From: Actinomycetota bacterium
Lineage (GTDB): Bacteria; Actinomycetota; Actinomycetes; Actinomycetales; Microbacteriaceae
Assembly: GCA_016870695.1 (NCBI GenBank)
Contig: VGAV01000222.1
Span: 1-5,052 of the forward strand
Length of the DNA: 5,052 nt
Direction: 5' to 3'
The position numbers were made by a program, and so were the translations under genes. The notes beneath the pieces are model-generated. The model was given only the letters and a program-made list of their open reading frames with translations. It had not been told where the DNA came from and did no database searches. Positions 1 through 5,052 of the stretch are shown piece after piece; within the stretch, counting starts at the first letter, position 1, and every line of letters begins with the position of its first letter.

Positions 1-1
1 G

Positions 2-88
2 GTCGCGCAGGACGGACACGCGACCGCGTACGACTGCCGCGCCTTCACCTGCGCGCTGCCCACGACCGATCCCGCGCAGCTGGCCTGA
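2..88 (+). CDS. C-terminal end of a thioredoxin-domain (DUF255/YyaL-like) protein, 5' truncated
   Basis: Only the last 28 codons are present, in the frame beginning at position 2 and ending with TGA at 86-88. The visible tail reads VAQDGHATAYDCRAFTC followed by ALPTTDPAQLA. An 'A-Y-x-C-x-x-F-x-C-x-x-P-T-x-D-P-x-x-L' ending is, as I recall the family, typical of long (about 600-700 residue) thioredoxin-domain DUF255 proteins such as Bacillus YyaL. These carry an N-terminal thioredoxin fold and a C-terminal six-hairpin-glycosidase-like domain, and their exact biochemical role is poorly defined. The catalytic parts lie outside the window, so the assignment rests on this tail alone. Codon use (GCG, CTG, GAC, ACC) matches the neighbours. 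The gene converges on pmt across a 170-bp gap. It could be another protein with a similar Cys-rich tail. Confidence 0.6.
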   Translation, partial: VAQDGHATAYDCRAFTCALPTTDPAQLA

Positions 89-111
89 CCTGCTCGGCGG
101 CCTGGCCCCTG

Positions 112-131
112 GGACCACGCCCCTCTGGTCC
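112..131. repeat. 6-bp inverted repeat downstream of the left-edge gene
   Basis: GGACCA at 112-117 and TGGTCC at 126-131 are reverse complements separated by 8 nt. The repeat begins 24 bp after the stop codon at 88, so it could contribute to termination of the left-edge gene. No T-run follows it and the stem is short, so it may be a chance event in GC-rich DNA. Confidence 0.25.
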
Positions 132-155
132 GCGCCCTGCGGCCTCGTCCACCGT

Positions 156-234
156 CGCGGAATCGGAGGGAGGGGCTGAAATCGGATGCCGATGGCATCC
201 TTATCCGAATCCGGCGCGCTGCTCCGATTCTGCG
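156..234. repeat. 79-bp imperfect inverted repeat in a convergent gap (possible bidirectional terminator)
   Basis: The segment is symmetric about position 195. Bases 156-168 pair with 222-234 as 13 consecutive pairs, 12 Watson-Crick and one G-T (159/231). On the same axis, 173, 175-178 and 180 pair with 217, 215-212 and 210 (one of these G-T), and 182-187 pair with 203-208. The 7-mer AATCGGA starts at 161 and again at 180, and its inverted partners sit at 204-210 (one mismatch) and 223-229, so both arms have a 19-bp period. A competing hairpin (184-190 with 194-200) occupies the tip. The element lies between the stop codons of two converging genes (88 and 259), which suits a bidirectional transcription terminator. 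There is no clear T-tract, so a canonical intrinsic terminator is not shown. A degenerate mobile palindromic repeat is the main alternative. Confidence 0.6.
184..200. repeat. Perfect 7-bp stem, 3-nt loop hairpin (GGATGCC-GAT-GGCATCC)
   Basis: GGATGCC at 184-190 and GGCATCC at 194-200 are exact reverse complements with a 3-nt loop GAT, followed by TTAT. It sits at the tip of the larger symmetric repeat but on a slightly different axis (192 rather than 195). Forming it therefore breaks the 182-187/203-208 pairing, and the two folds are mutually exclusive. The arms are also two of the eleven copies of an over-represented 7-mer in this window. A terminator stem is plausible but the run of T is short. 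Confidence 0.55.
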
Positions 235-255
235 GCGCGGGCCGTGCGCGGGCCG
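235..255. repeat. 10-bp direct repeat just beyond the pmt stop
   Basis: GCGCGGGCCG occurs at 235-244 and 246-255, an 11-bp period (about one helical turn), immediately 3' of the pmt stop codon at 259-261. No function is evident. It abuts the 79-bp symmetric repeat and may be low-complexity GC sequence. Confidence 0.3.
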
Positions 256-258
256 GGC

Positions 259-1833
259 CTAGATCCAGCTGGGCAGCCAGTTGTGCAGGCGCCAGAACTC
301 GTACGGCACGGGCAGGGCGGTCCAGACCGGGTACCAGAACGCCGAGATCACGACGCACGCGACGAGGAAGACCACGACGATCAGCTGGCCCGAGCGACGC
401 GGCATGCCGCGCATCCCGCGGCCGACGTCGCGCAGCGCGAAGGCGAGGCCGAGCACGAGGAACGGCACCATCGCCACCGTGTAGAACTGGAAGATCGTGC
501 GATCCGGGTAGAGCAGCCACGGCACGTACGTCGCCGCGAGTCCCACGAGGACGAGGGCGAACCGCCACTCCCGCACGAGCACGACGCGGACGAGCAGGTA
601 CACCGCGGCGGCGATGCCCGCCCACCAGATGAGCGGGTTGGGGATGCTCGAGACGGCCTCCGTGCAGCCGTTCGGCAGGAGGCAGCCGTTCTGCCCGGCG
701 GCATCCTGATGCCACCACATCGACGTCGGCCGGATCAGCAGCGGCCACTGCCACGCGGGGCTGGCGTAGCTGTGCCCGCTCGTCAGGCCGACGTGGAACG
801 CGTACATCTGCTCGTGGTACGCCCAGAGGTTCTGCAGCGGCAGCGGCACCCACGCCCAGAAGCCCTCGGCAGGGACCTCGTTGGCCCGCCCGAAGCCGCC
901 GGTGGTCAGCAGCCAGCCCGACCAGCTCGCGAGGTACACCACGAGCGCGGCGGGCACCAGCAGCAGGAACGACACCGGCCCCTGCCGCAGGGCGGCGTCG
1001 ACGGGCCACTGCACCACGCCCGCACGGCGGCGGGCGAGCGCGTCCGTGACGACGACGTAGAGGCCGACCGCGGCCAGGACGTAGAGCCCCGACCACTTGA
1101 CGCCCGTCGCCGCGCCGGCGGCCAGGCCTGCGGCGACGAGCCACGGACGGTCCCACAGCACCGGACCCCAGGTCGGCGGCCCGTCCTCCCGCGCCGCGAC
1201 GAGGGCGGCGGTCCGGTCTTGTGTGCGCCGCCGGTCGAGGATCACGAACCAGAACGTGAGCACGATGAAGAACGTCAGGAACACGTCCAGCAGCGCTGTG
1301 CGACTGAGGACGATCCCGAGGCCGTCGATGGCGAGGAGACCGGATGCCACCGAGGCGAGCACGATGGAGCCGCCCATGCTCCGCGCGACGAGGTAGACCA
1401 GCAGAACGGTCAGCGTGCCGAAGACCGCGGCCGAGATCCGCCACCCGGTGGACGTGTCGGGGCCGAACAGCCACATGCCCGCGCCGATGAGGATTCGGCC
1501 GAGCGGCGGGTGCACGACGTAGCTGCCGATGCCGGTGAACACGTCGGTGTCGCCCGCCGCGAAGCTCTCGTCGGCGCCGTCCGGCCACGTCGACGGGTAC
1601 CCGAGCACCCACTGGCTCCAGGAGTCCTTGACGTAGTACGTCTCGTCGAAGACCAGCTGGTGCGGGTCGCCGATCCGGAACACCCGCAGCGCGAACGCGA
1701 CGAGGGTAACGATCGCCGGGGCGAGCCAGCGCCAGAGCCGGACGCGACGGGGGTCGGCCCAAATGGCATCCCGCCACACGTCCAGCCGGCTCGGCTCCGT
1801 CGCGGACGGCAGGGTCTCGACGGGCGCGCTCAC
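259..1833 (-). CDS. pmt: Polyprenyl-phosphate-mannose--protein mannosyltransferase (GT39 family, membrane)
   Basis: This 524-residue polytopic membrane enzyme transfers mannose from polyprenyl-phosphate-mannose to Ser/Thr of secreted proteins during or after Sec export. The GTG at 1833 is chosen because it lies 6 nt after a TATGCT box and gives a length close to the actinobacterial homologue Rv1002c (about 520 residues). The open frame runs further upstream but into the divergent gene. After a cytoplasmic N-terminus, the first membrane segment lies near residues 38-52. It is followed by an external loop with the acidic pair D63-E64 (FDETYYVKD), the family's catalytic/acceptor motif, and then HPPLG at 108-112. 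SRTALLD at 177-183 precedes further hydrophobic segments (about 133-150, 157-176, 184-199). The C-terminal half has a periplasmic-type loop with two cysteines (GCLLPNGC) and then several membrane helices. The YPDRTIFQFY region is typical of bacterial Pmt. The gene is divergent from rsmI, and nothing looks broken. Confidence 0.95.
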   Translation of the reverse strand: MSAPVETLPSATEPSRLDVWRDAIWADPRRVRLWRWLAPAIVTLVAFALRVFRIGDPHQLVFDETYYVKDSWSQWVLGYPSTWPDGADESFAAGDTDVFTGIGSYVVHPPLGRILIGAGMWLFGPDTSTGWRISAAVFGTLTVLLVYLVARSMGGSIVLASVASGLLAIDGLGIVLSRTALLDVFLTFFIVLTFWFVILDRRRTQDRTAALVAAREDGPPTWGPVLWDRPWLVAAGLAAGAATGVKWSGLYVLAAVGLYVVVTDALARRRAGVVQWPVDAALRQGPVSFLLLVPAALVVYLASWSGWLLTTGGFGRANEVPAEGFWAWVPLPLQNLWAYHEQMYAFHVGLTSGHSYASPAWQWPLLIRPTSMWWHQDAAGQNGCLLPNGCTEAVSSIPNPLIWWAGIAAAVYLLVRVVLVREWRFALVLVGLAATYVPWLLYPDRTIFQFYTVAMVPFLVLGLAFALRDVGRGMRGMPRRSGQLIVVVFLVACVVISAFWYPVWTALPVPYEFWRLHNWLPSWI

Positions 1834-1839
1834 GGCCCC

Positions 1840-1845
1840 AGCATA
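1840..1845 (-). promoter_or_regulatory. -10 element of the pmt promoter (leaderless arrangement)
   Basis: On the minus strand the box reads TATGCT. Exactly 6 nt (GGGGCC) separate it from the GTG start at 1833-1831. A -10 hexamer is normally about 6-7 nt from the transcription start, so the first transcribed base should be the G of GTG, giving a leaderless mRNA. No convincing -35 box is seen upstream. No purine-rich Shine-Dalgarno sits at a normal distance. Confidence 0.6.
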
Positions 1846-1872
1846 GGGCGGGCAGGGGTGGGCGTCCCCGGC

Positions 1873-1882
1873 GGCCCGGGCC
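1873..1882. repeat. 10-bp perfect palindrome GGCCCGGGCC in the divergent promoter gap
   Basis: GGCCCGGGCC is its own reverse complement and lies about 25-34 bp upstream of the inferred rsmI start. It also lies within the region upstream of the divergent pmt -10 box. It could be a regulator site, but such palindromes are common by chance in DNA of this composition. Confidence 0.2.
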
Positions 1883-1894
1883 CGTCGGGGGAAA

Positions 1895-1900
1895 TAGGGT
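1895..1900 (+). promoter_or_regulatory. -10 element of the rsmI promoter (leaderless arrangement)
   Basis: TAGGGT is followed by 6 nt (GGGACC) and then the GTG start at 1907. It stands in a locally A/T-richer patch (GAAATAGGGT) within otherwise very GC-rich DNA. The spacing matches the pmt and metG starts exactly. The G-rich hexamer interior is a poor match to TATAAT, so this is the weakest of the three boxes. The GGGTGGGA stretch could instead act as a crude Shine-Dalgarno. Confidence 0.5.
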
Positions 1901-1906
1901 GGGACC

Positions 1907-2725
1907 GTGATCATCCTCGCGGCGACGCCGATCGGCAACCTCGGCGACGCCTCCCGACGCCTCGTCGAGGCGCTGGAGAACGCTTCGGTCGTCGCCGCCG
2001 AGGACACCCGGACCACCCAGCGCCTCCTCGCCGCGCTCAAGATCGACAACCGCCCGCGTCTGATCGCCCTGCACGACCACAACGAGAAGGAGCGCGCCGG
2101 CGAACTCGTGGAGCTCGCGCGCGAGCAGGACCTGCTCGTGCTCAGCGACGCCGGCATGCCGACCGTCAGCGACCCGGGGTACGGCCTCGTCGCGGCGGCC
2201 GCCGCCGCCGGTGTCGTGGTGACCGTCCTGCCCGGACCGAGCGCCGTCATCACCGCGCTCGCCGTCTCGGGCCTGCCGACCGACAGGTTCGCCTTCGAGG
2301 GCTTCCCCCGGCGCAAGAGCGGGGACCGTCGCCGCGCGTTCGCCGAGCTGGCCGCCGAGCCGCGCACCCTCGTCTTCTTCGAGTCGCCGTCGCGCCTGGC
2401 CGCCACCCTCGAGGACCTGGCCGCGACCTTCGGCGCGGACCGTCGTGCCGCGGTGTGCCGCGAGCTGACGAAGTTGCACGAGGAGGTCCGGCGCGGTCCG
2501 CTGTCCGAGCTCGCCGCGTGGGCGGCCGAGGGCGTGCGGGGCGAGATCGCGATCGTCGTCGAGGGGGCGAGCGCGCGCGAGGTCGCCTTCCCCGACGCCG
2601 TGACGCAGGTGCTCGAGCTGGTCCGCGGGGGAACGCGCCTGAAGGAGGCCGCCGGCGAGGTGGCATCCCTCACCAACCATTCCTCCCGCGAGCTCTACCA
2701 GGCCGCCCTCGCTGTCAAGAACTGA
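1907..2725 (+). CDS. rsmI: 16S rRNA (cytidine(1402)-2'-O)-methyltransferase RsmI
   Basis: This 272-residue cytoplasmic enzyme uses S-adenosylmethionine to 2'-O-methylate C1402 in the decoding centre of 16S rRNA. The length is close to the family norm of about 280. The SAM-binding tetrapyrrole-methylase-like fold is marked by ATPIGNLGD at residues 6-14, EDTRTT at 32-37, SDAGMPTVSDPG at 80-91 and LPGPSA at 108-113. FFESPSR at 157-163 and the RsmI-specific CRELTKLHEE at 184-193 follow. The C-terminus (LKEAAGEVASLTNHSSRELYQAAL) is the small helical domain of the family. The GTG at 1907 is selected because the conserved motif begins six residues later and a -10-like box sits 6 nt upstream. It is divergent from pmt, and metG follows after 127 bp on the same strand with its own promoter. 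Confidence 0.96.
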   Translation: MIILAATPIGNLGDASRRLVEALENASVVAAEDTRTTQRLLAALKIDNRPRLIALHDHNEKERAGELVELAREQDLLVLSDAGMPTVSDPGYGLVAAAAAAGVVVTVLPGPSAVITALAVSGLPTDRFAFEGFPRRKSGDRRRAFAELAAEPRTLVFFESPSRLAATLEDLAATFGADRRAAVCRELTKLHEEVRRGPLSELAAWAAEGVRGEIAIVVEGASAREVAFPDAVTQVLELVRGGTRLKEAAGEVASLTNHSSRELYQAALAVKN

Positions 2726-2739
2726 CCGTCTCCGCCGCC

Positions 2740-2755
2740 GCGCCGTCACCGGCGC
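2740..2755 (+). terminator. Possible stem-loop downstream of rsmI
   Basis: GCGCCG at 2740-2745 and CGGCGC at 2750-2755 form a perfect 6-bp stem with a 4-nt loop, starting 14 bp after the rsmI stop. No T-run follows, and the surrounding sequence is a low-complexity run of GCC/CCG triplets in which such stems arise easily. It may weakly terminate rsmI transcription, or transcription may read through into metG. Confidence 0.25.
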
Positions 2756-2773
2756 CGCCGCCGCGCCGCCGCG

Positions 2774-2825
2774 CGACCGAGCGGCCTCCTCCACGGCCAT
2801 ACGGCCCCGTCACACGACCGAGCGG
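2774..2825 (+). repeat. Pair of 11-bp direct repeats (CGACCGAGCGG) upstream of metG
   Basis: CGACCGAGCGG occurs at 2774-2784 and again at 2815-2825, 41 bp apart (about four helical turns). The second copy overlaps the place where a metG -35 box would be. It is also part of an inverted repeat, CGACC at 2815-2819 and GGTCG at 2825-2829. Between the two copies, ACGGCC occurs twice with an 8-bp period (2793-2798 and 2801-2806). This could be an operator pair, but a chance repeat in GC-rich DNA is possible. Confidence 0.4.
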
Positions 2826-2840
2826 GTCGGAGCGCCCCCG

Positions 2841-2846
2841 TAGAAT
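2841..2846 (+). promoter_or_regulatory. -10 element of the metG promoter (leaderless arrangement)
   Basis: TAGAAT is a good actinobacterial -10 hexamer, standing out in GC-rich surroundings. It is followed by 6 nt (CCTGGA) and then the GTG start at 2853, so transcription should begin at or next to the start codon. The GGA just before GTG is too close to act as a Shine-Dalgarno. No clear -35 hexamer is visible. The promoter would also serve tatD, which starts 4 bp after metG. Confidence 0.7.
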
Positions 2847-2852
2847 CCTGGA

Positions 2853-4430
2853 GTGACTTCCGGCCACTCCTTCTACATCACGACGCCCATCTACTACCCG
2901 AGCGACGTGCCCCACATCGGCCACGGCTACACCACCGTGGCGGTCGACACCCTCGCGCGCTGGCACCGCCAGGCCGGGGACGACACCTGGATGCTGACGG
3001 GCACCGACGAGCACGGGCAGAAGATGATGCGCGCGGCCGCGGCGAACAACGCCACGCCGCAGGAGTGGGTGGACAAGCTCGTCGGCGAGGCCTGGTTCCC
3101 GCTGCTGCGCACCCTGGACGTCGCCAACGACGACTTCATCCGCACGAGCCAGCCGCGCCACGAGGAGCGCGTCGCGAAGTTCGTGCAGGCCCTGTACGAC
3201 CGCGGCTACATCTACGCCGGCGAGTTCGAGGCGCTGTATTGCGTCGGCTGCGAGGAGTTCAAGACCGAGGCCGAGATCGTCGACGGCGAGGGTCCCTTCG
3301 AAGGGCTGAAGGTCTGCGCGATCCACTCGAAGCCGCTGGAGCTGCTGCAGGAGAAGAACTACTTCTTCAAGCTCAGCGAGTTCCAGGACCGCCTGCTCGA
3401 GCTGTACCGGACCGTTCCGGACTTCGTCCGTCCGGACTCGGCCCGCAACGAGGTCGTCTCGTTCGTGAAGAACGGCCTGAAGGACCTCTCGATCTCGCGG
3501 TCGACCTTCGACTGGGGCATCCAGGTGCCGTGGGACCCCTCGCACGTCATCTACGTGTGGGTCGACGCGCTGCTCAACTACGCCACCGCCGTCGGCTACG
3601 GCACCGACCCCGAGGAGTTCGCCCGCCGCTGGCCCGCGTACCACGTGGTCGGCAAGGACATCCTCCGGTTCCACGCGGTGATCTGGCCCGCGATGCTCAT
3701 GGCGGCCGGTCTCGAGGTGCCCCGCGGCGTCTTCGCCCACGGGTGGCTGCTCGTCGGCGGCGAGAAGATGTCGAAGTCCAAGCTCACCGGCATCGCGCCG
3801 ACCGAGATCACCGACGTCTTCGGATCCGACGCGTACCGCTACTACTTCCTCTCCGCCATCGCGTTCGGCCAGGACGGCTCGTTCTCGTGGGAGGACCTCG
3901 CCGCCCGCTACCAGGCCGAGCTGGCCAACGGCTTCGGCAACCTGGCATCCCGGACCGTCGCGATGATCTCCCGCTACTTCGACGGGGTCGTCCCCGAGCC
4001 GGGCGCGGCGACCGAGGCCGACCTCGCGATTCAGAAGACGGTCCAGGATGCCGCCGCCCACGCCGACGCGGCGATCGAGCGGTTCCGCATCGACGAGGCC
4101 ATCGCGGCCGTGTGGACCGTTGTCGACGCGCTCAACGGCTACATCACCGAGAACGAGCCGTGGGCCCTCGCCAAGGACGAGACCAAGCGCGAGCGCCTGT
4201 CGACGGTGCTGTACACCGCCGCCGAGGGGCTGCGGGCGCTCGCGGTGCTGCTGTCGCCGGTCATGCCCATCGCCACGGAGAAGCTGTGGACCGCGCTCGG
4301 CGCCGACGCGAGCATCGGCGCGCTGCTCGCGCAGCCGATCCGCGCGGCCGGGCAGTGGGGCGCGCTGCGCCCGGGGTCGACGGTCACCGCGCTGTCGCCG
4401 CTGTTCCCGCGCGTCGAGCAGGACGCCTGA
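2853..4430 (+). CDS. metG: Methionyl-tRNA synthetase (class I, monomeric type)
   Basis: This cytoplasmic enzyme activates methionine with ATP and charges tRNA-Met and initiator tRNA. The protein has 525 residues, near the roughly 520 of mycobacterial MetS. It lacks the C-terminal EMAP/Trbp111-like dimerisation domain found in longer MetRS. The HIGH signature is literal at residues 21-24 (VPHIGHGY), with TGTDEHGQK shortly after. A connective-peptide zinc knuckle is indicated by C130-x2-C133 and C155-x2-H158, a Cys3His set. WVDALLNYATAVGY forms the core of the methionine pocket region. KMSKS is at 305-309, and the helical anticodon-binding domain follows, including ITENEPWALAK. The GTG start is supported by the motif position and by the TAGAAT box 6 nt upstream. 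tatD begins 4 bp after the stop, so the two probably form an operon. Confidence 0.97.
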   Translation: MTSGHSFYITTPIYYPSDVPHIGHGYTTVAVDTLARWHRQAGDDTWMLTGTDEHGQKMMRAAAANNATPQEWVDKLVGEAWFPLLRTLDVANDDFIRTSQPRHEERVAKFVQALYDRGYIYAGEFEALYCVGCEEFKTEAEIVDGEGPFEGLKVCAIHSKPLELLQEKNYFFKLSEFQDRLLELYRTVPDFVRPDSARNEVVSFVKNGLKDLSISRSTFDWGIQVPWDPSHVIYVWVDALLNYATAVGYGTDPEEFARRWPAYHVVGKDILRFHAVIWPAMLMAAGLEVPRGVFAHGWLLVGGEKMSKSKLTGIAPTEITDVFGSDAYRYYFLSAIAFGQDGSFSWEDLAARYQAELANGFGNLASRTVAMISRYFDGVVPEPGAATEADLAIQKTVQDAAAHADAAIERFRIDEAIAAVWTVVDALNGYITENEPWALAKDETKRERLSTVLYTAAEGLRALAVLLSPVMPIATEKLWTALGADASIGALLAQPIRAAGQWGALRPGSTVTALSPLFPRVEQDA

Positions 4431-4434
4431 GCGC

Positions 4435-5052
4435 ATGACGGCCGACTCCGCCCCGGGCGGCACCCCGGTCGACCGCCCGCGCGGCACGATCGAGGGCGGC
4501 GACCCGAGCCAGTACGTGCGCGAGCGCTCGGCGGACGGCCGGCGCGACGTCAGCTACCCGCCCGCCCCGGAGCCCCTGGCCGTCCCCGTCTACGACAACC
4601 ACACGCACCTCGAGATCGAGGACGGCGAGACCGGCCTCTCGCTCGACGAGCAGCTCGAGCGCGCCGTTGCGGTCGGGGTGCACGGCGTCGTCCAGGCCGG
4701 TGGCGACGTGGACTCGTCCCGCTGGTCGGCCTGGGCGGCCGCGACCCACCCGCGTGTCCTCGCGGCCGTGGCGATCCACCCGAACGAGGCCCCCGTCTAC
4801 GAGCGGGCGGGGGAGCTGGATGCCGCCCTCGCGGTCATCGACGAGCTGGCGGCGCAGCCGCGGGTTCGGGCGATCGGCGAGACGGGACTGGACTTCTTCC
4901 GGACCGAGGCCGACGGCATCCCGGCCCAGCACCGCTCCTTCGAGGCGCACATCGACCTGGCCAAGAAGCACGGGATCGCGATGCAGATCCACGACCGCGA
5001 CGCGCACGAGGCGGTGCTCGAGACGCTGCAGCGCGTCGGGGCTCCCGAGCGC
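4435..5052 (+). CDS. tatD: TatD-family metal-dependent hydrolase/deoxyribonuclease, 3' truncated by the window
   Basis: The first 206 codons of a TatD-type TIM-barrel hydrolase are present. The family uses divalent metals and is associated with DNase activity, though the cellular substrate is often uncertain. Metal-site residues are visible: the HxH pair H56/H58 (YDNHTHLE), the glutamate E149 in IGETGLDFF and the histidine H186 in QIHDRDAH. H115-P116 in AVAIHPNE is also conserved. The final Asp-containing strand lies outside the window. About 50 residues rich in Gly, Pro, Asp and Arg precede the first motif, consistent with my recollection of actinobacterial members. The ATG at 4435 is 4 bp after the metG stop. 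A weak CAGGA (4419-4423) inside the metG end may serve as ribosome binding site, and translational coupling is likely. Frame and codon use remain intact to the last base. Confidence 0.93.
   Translation, partial: MTADSAPGGTPVDRPRGTIEGGDPSQYVRERSADGRRDVSYPPAPEPLAVPVYDNHTHLEIEDGETGLSLDEQLERAVAVGVHGVVQAGGDVDSSRWSAWAAATHPRVLAAVAIHPNEAPVYERAGELDAALAVIDELAAQPRVRAIGETGLDFFRTEADGIPAQHRSFEAHIDLAKKHGIAMQIHDRDAHEAVLETLQRVGAPER

Noticed and set aside
186..632. A 148-codon plus-strand frame beginning at the ATG inside the 184-200 hairpin.
   Set aside because: It runs antisense into the pmt 3' end, is mostly Arg/Ala/Gly/Pro, and its start lies in a palindrome with no ribosome binding site.
700..713. A short dyad, GGCATC-CT-GATGCC, inside pmt as a possible regulatory hairpin.
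   Set aside because: It is produced by the codons for His-Gln-Asp-Ala in a conserved loop of the enzyme, and the GGATGCC word is already counted in the 7-mer finding. A 2-nt loop is too tight for a stable RNA hairpin.
1834..2676. Upstream extension of the pmt frame into the region opposite rsmI, which would add about 280 residues to Pmt.
   Set aside because: The extra part has Ser/Arg/Ala-rich shadow composition, overlaps rsmI antisense, and would make the protein far longer than the roughly 520-residue family norm. The GTG at 1833 has a well-placed -10 box.
2726..2775. The GCC/CCG-rich stretch after rsmI considered as a microsatellite or a small coding frame.
   Set aside because: The repeat is irregular with no fixed unit, and no start codon with ribosome binding site or conserved peptide is visible. 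It looks like GC-biased intergenic sequence.
244..2856. A very long plus-strand open frame (870 codons) running antisense through pmt and out of frame through rsmI.
   Set aside because: The translation is low-complexity Arg/Pro/Gly/Ala/His-rich with no recognisable domain. Long stop-free shadow frames are expected at this G+C content, and the overlapping pmt and rsmI frames carry clear family motifs.
2715..4487. A 590-codon minus-strand open frame opposite metG, rich in Leu, Val, Arg and Asp.
   Set aside because: It mirrors metG codons on the other strand, shows no family motif, and has no promoter-like box at its start. It is a GC-skew shadow of metG.
1..5052. Searched for CRISPR repeats, tRNA genes, IS ends, integrase sites, toxin-antitoxin pairs, riboswitches and frameshifted genes.
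   Set aside because: No regularly spaced repeats, cloverleaf-like segments, transposase motifs or disrupted reading frames were seen. All four substantial genes are intact housekeeping genes apart from the tatD cut at the window edge.

Overview
This window is ordinary chromosomal DNA from a high-GC actinobacterium (my rough estimate is about 70% G+C, with strong preference for codons ending in C or G). Gene content, GTG starts and codon use suggest Micrococcales, perhaps Microbacteriaceae. The genus is an inference from style, not from a search. I see no mobile element, phage, CRISPR array, defence island, rRNA or tRNA gene.

Layout: positions 2-88 hold the last 28 codons of a gene that resembles the C-terminus of a thioredoxin-domain (DUF255/YyaL-type) protein. 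Positions 89-258 are a convergent intergenic gap containing a long symmetric inverted repeat (156-234). A protein O-mannosyltransferase gene (pmt) occupies 259-1833 on the minus strand. A short divergent promoter region (1834-1906) separates it from rsmI (16S rRNA 2'-O-methyltransferase, 1907-2725, plus). After a 127-bp GC-rich gap comes metG (methionyl-tRNA synthetase, 2853-4430, plus), followed 4 bp later by the start of a TatD-family metal-dependent hydrolase (4435 to the window end, incomplete).

The genes are housekeeping: envelope protein glycosylation (pmt), ribosome maturation (rsmI), tRNA charging (metG) and a TatD-type nuclease/hydrolase. From general knowledge, pmt, rsmI, metS and tatD are also neighbours in Mycobacterium tuberculosis (Rv1002c, Rv1003, Rv1007c, Rv1008), so this is a conserved actinobacterial neighbourhood. 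rpfB/ksgA/ispE-like genes would be expected beyond the right edge.

No new multi-gene system is visible. The second-look signals are in the fine structure. All three genes with their own promoter show the same arrangement, a TAnnnT box, exactly 6 nt, then GTG, which implies leaderless mRNAs. The 7-mer GGATGCC/GGCATCC occurs 11 times, roughly nine times the chance expectation, and accounts for every GAT and every GCA codon I could find in rsmI, metG and the visible part of tatD. The convergent gap holds a 79-bp imperfect palindrome with a competing inner hairpin. An 11-bp direct repeat precedes metG.
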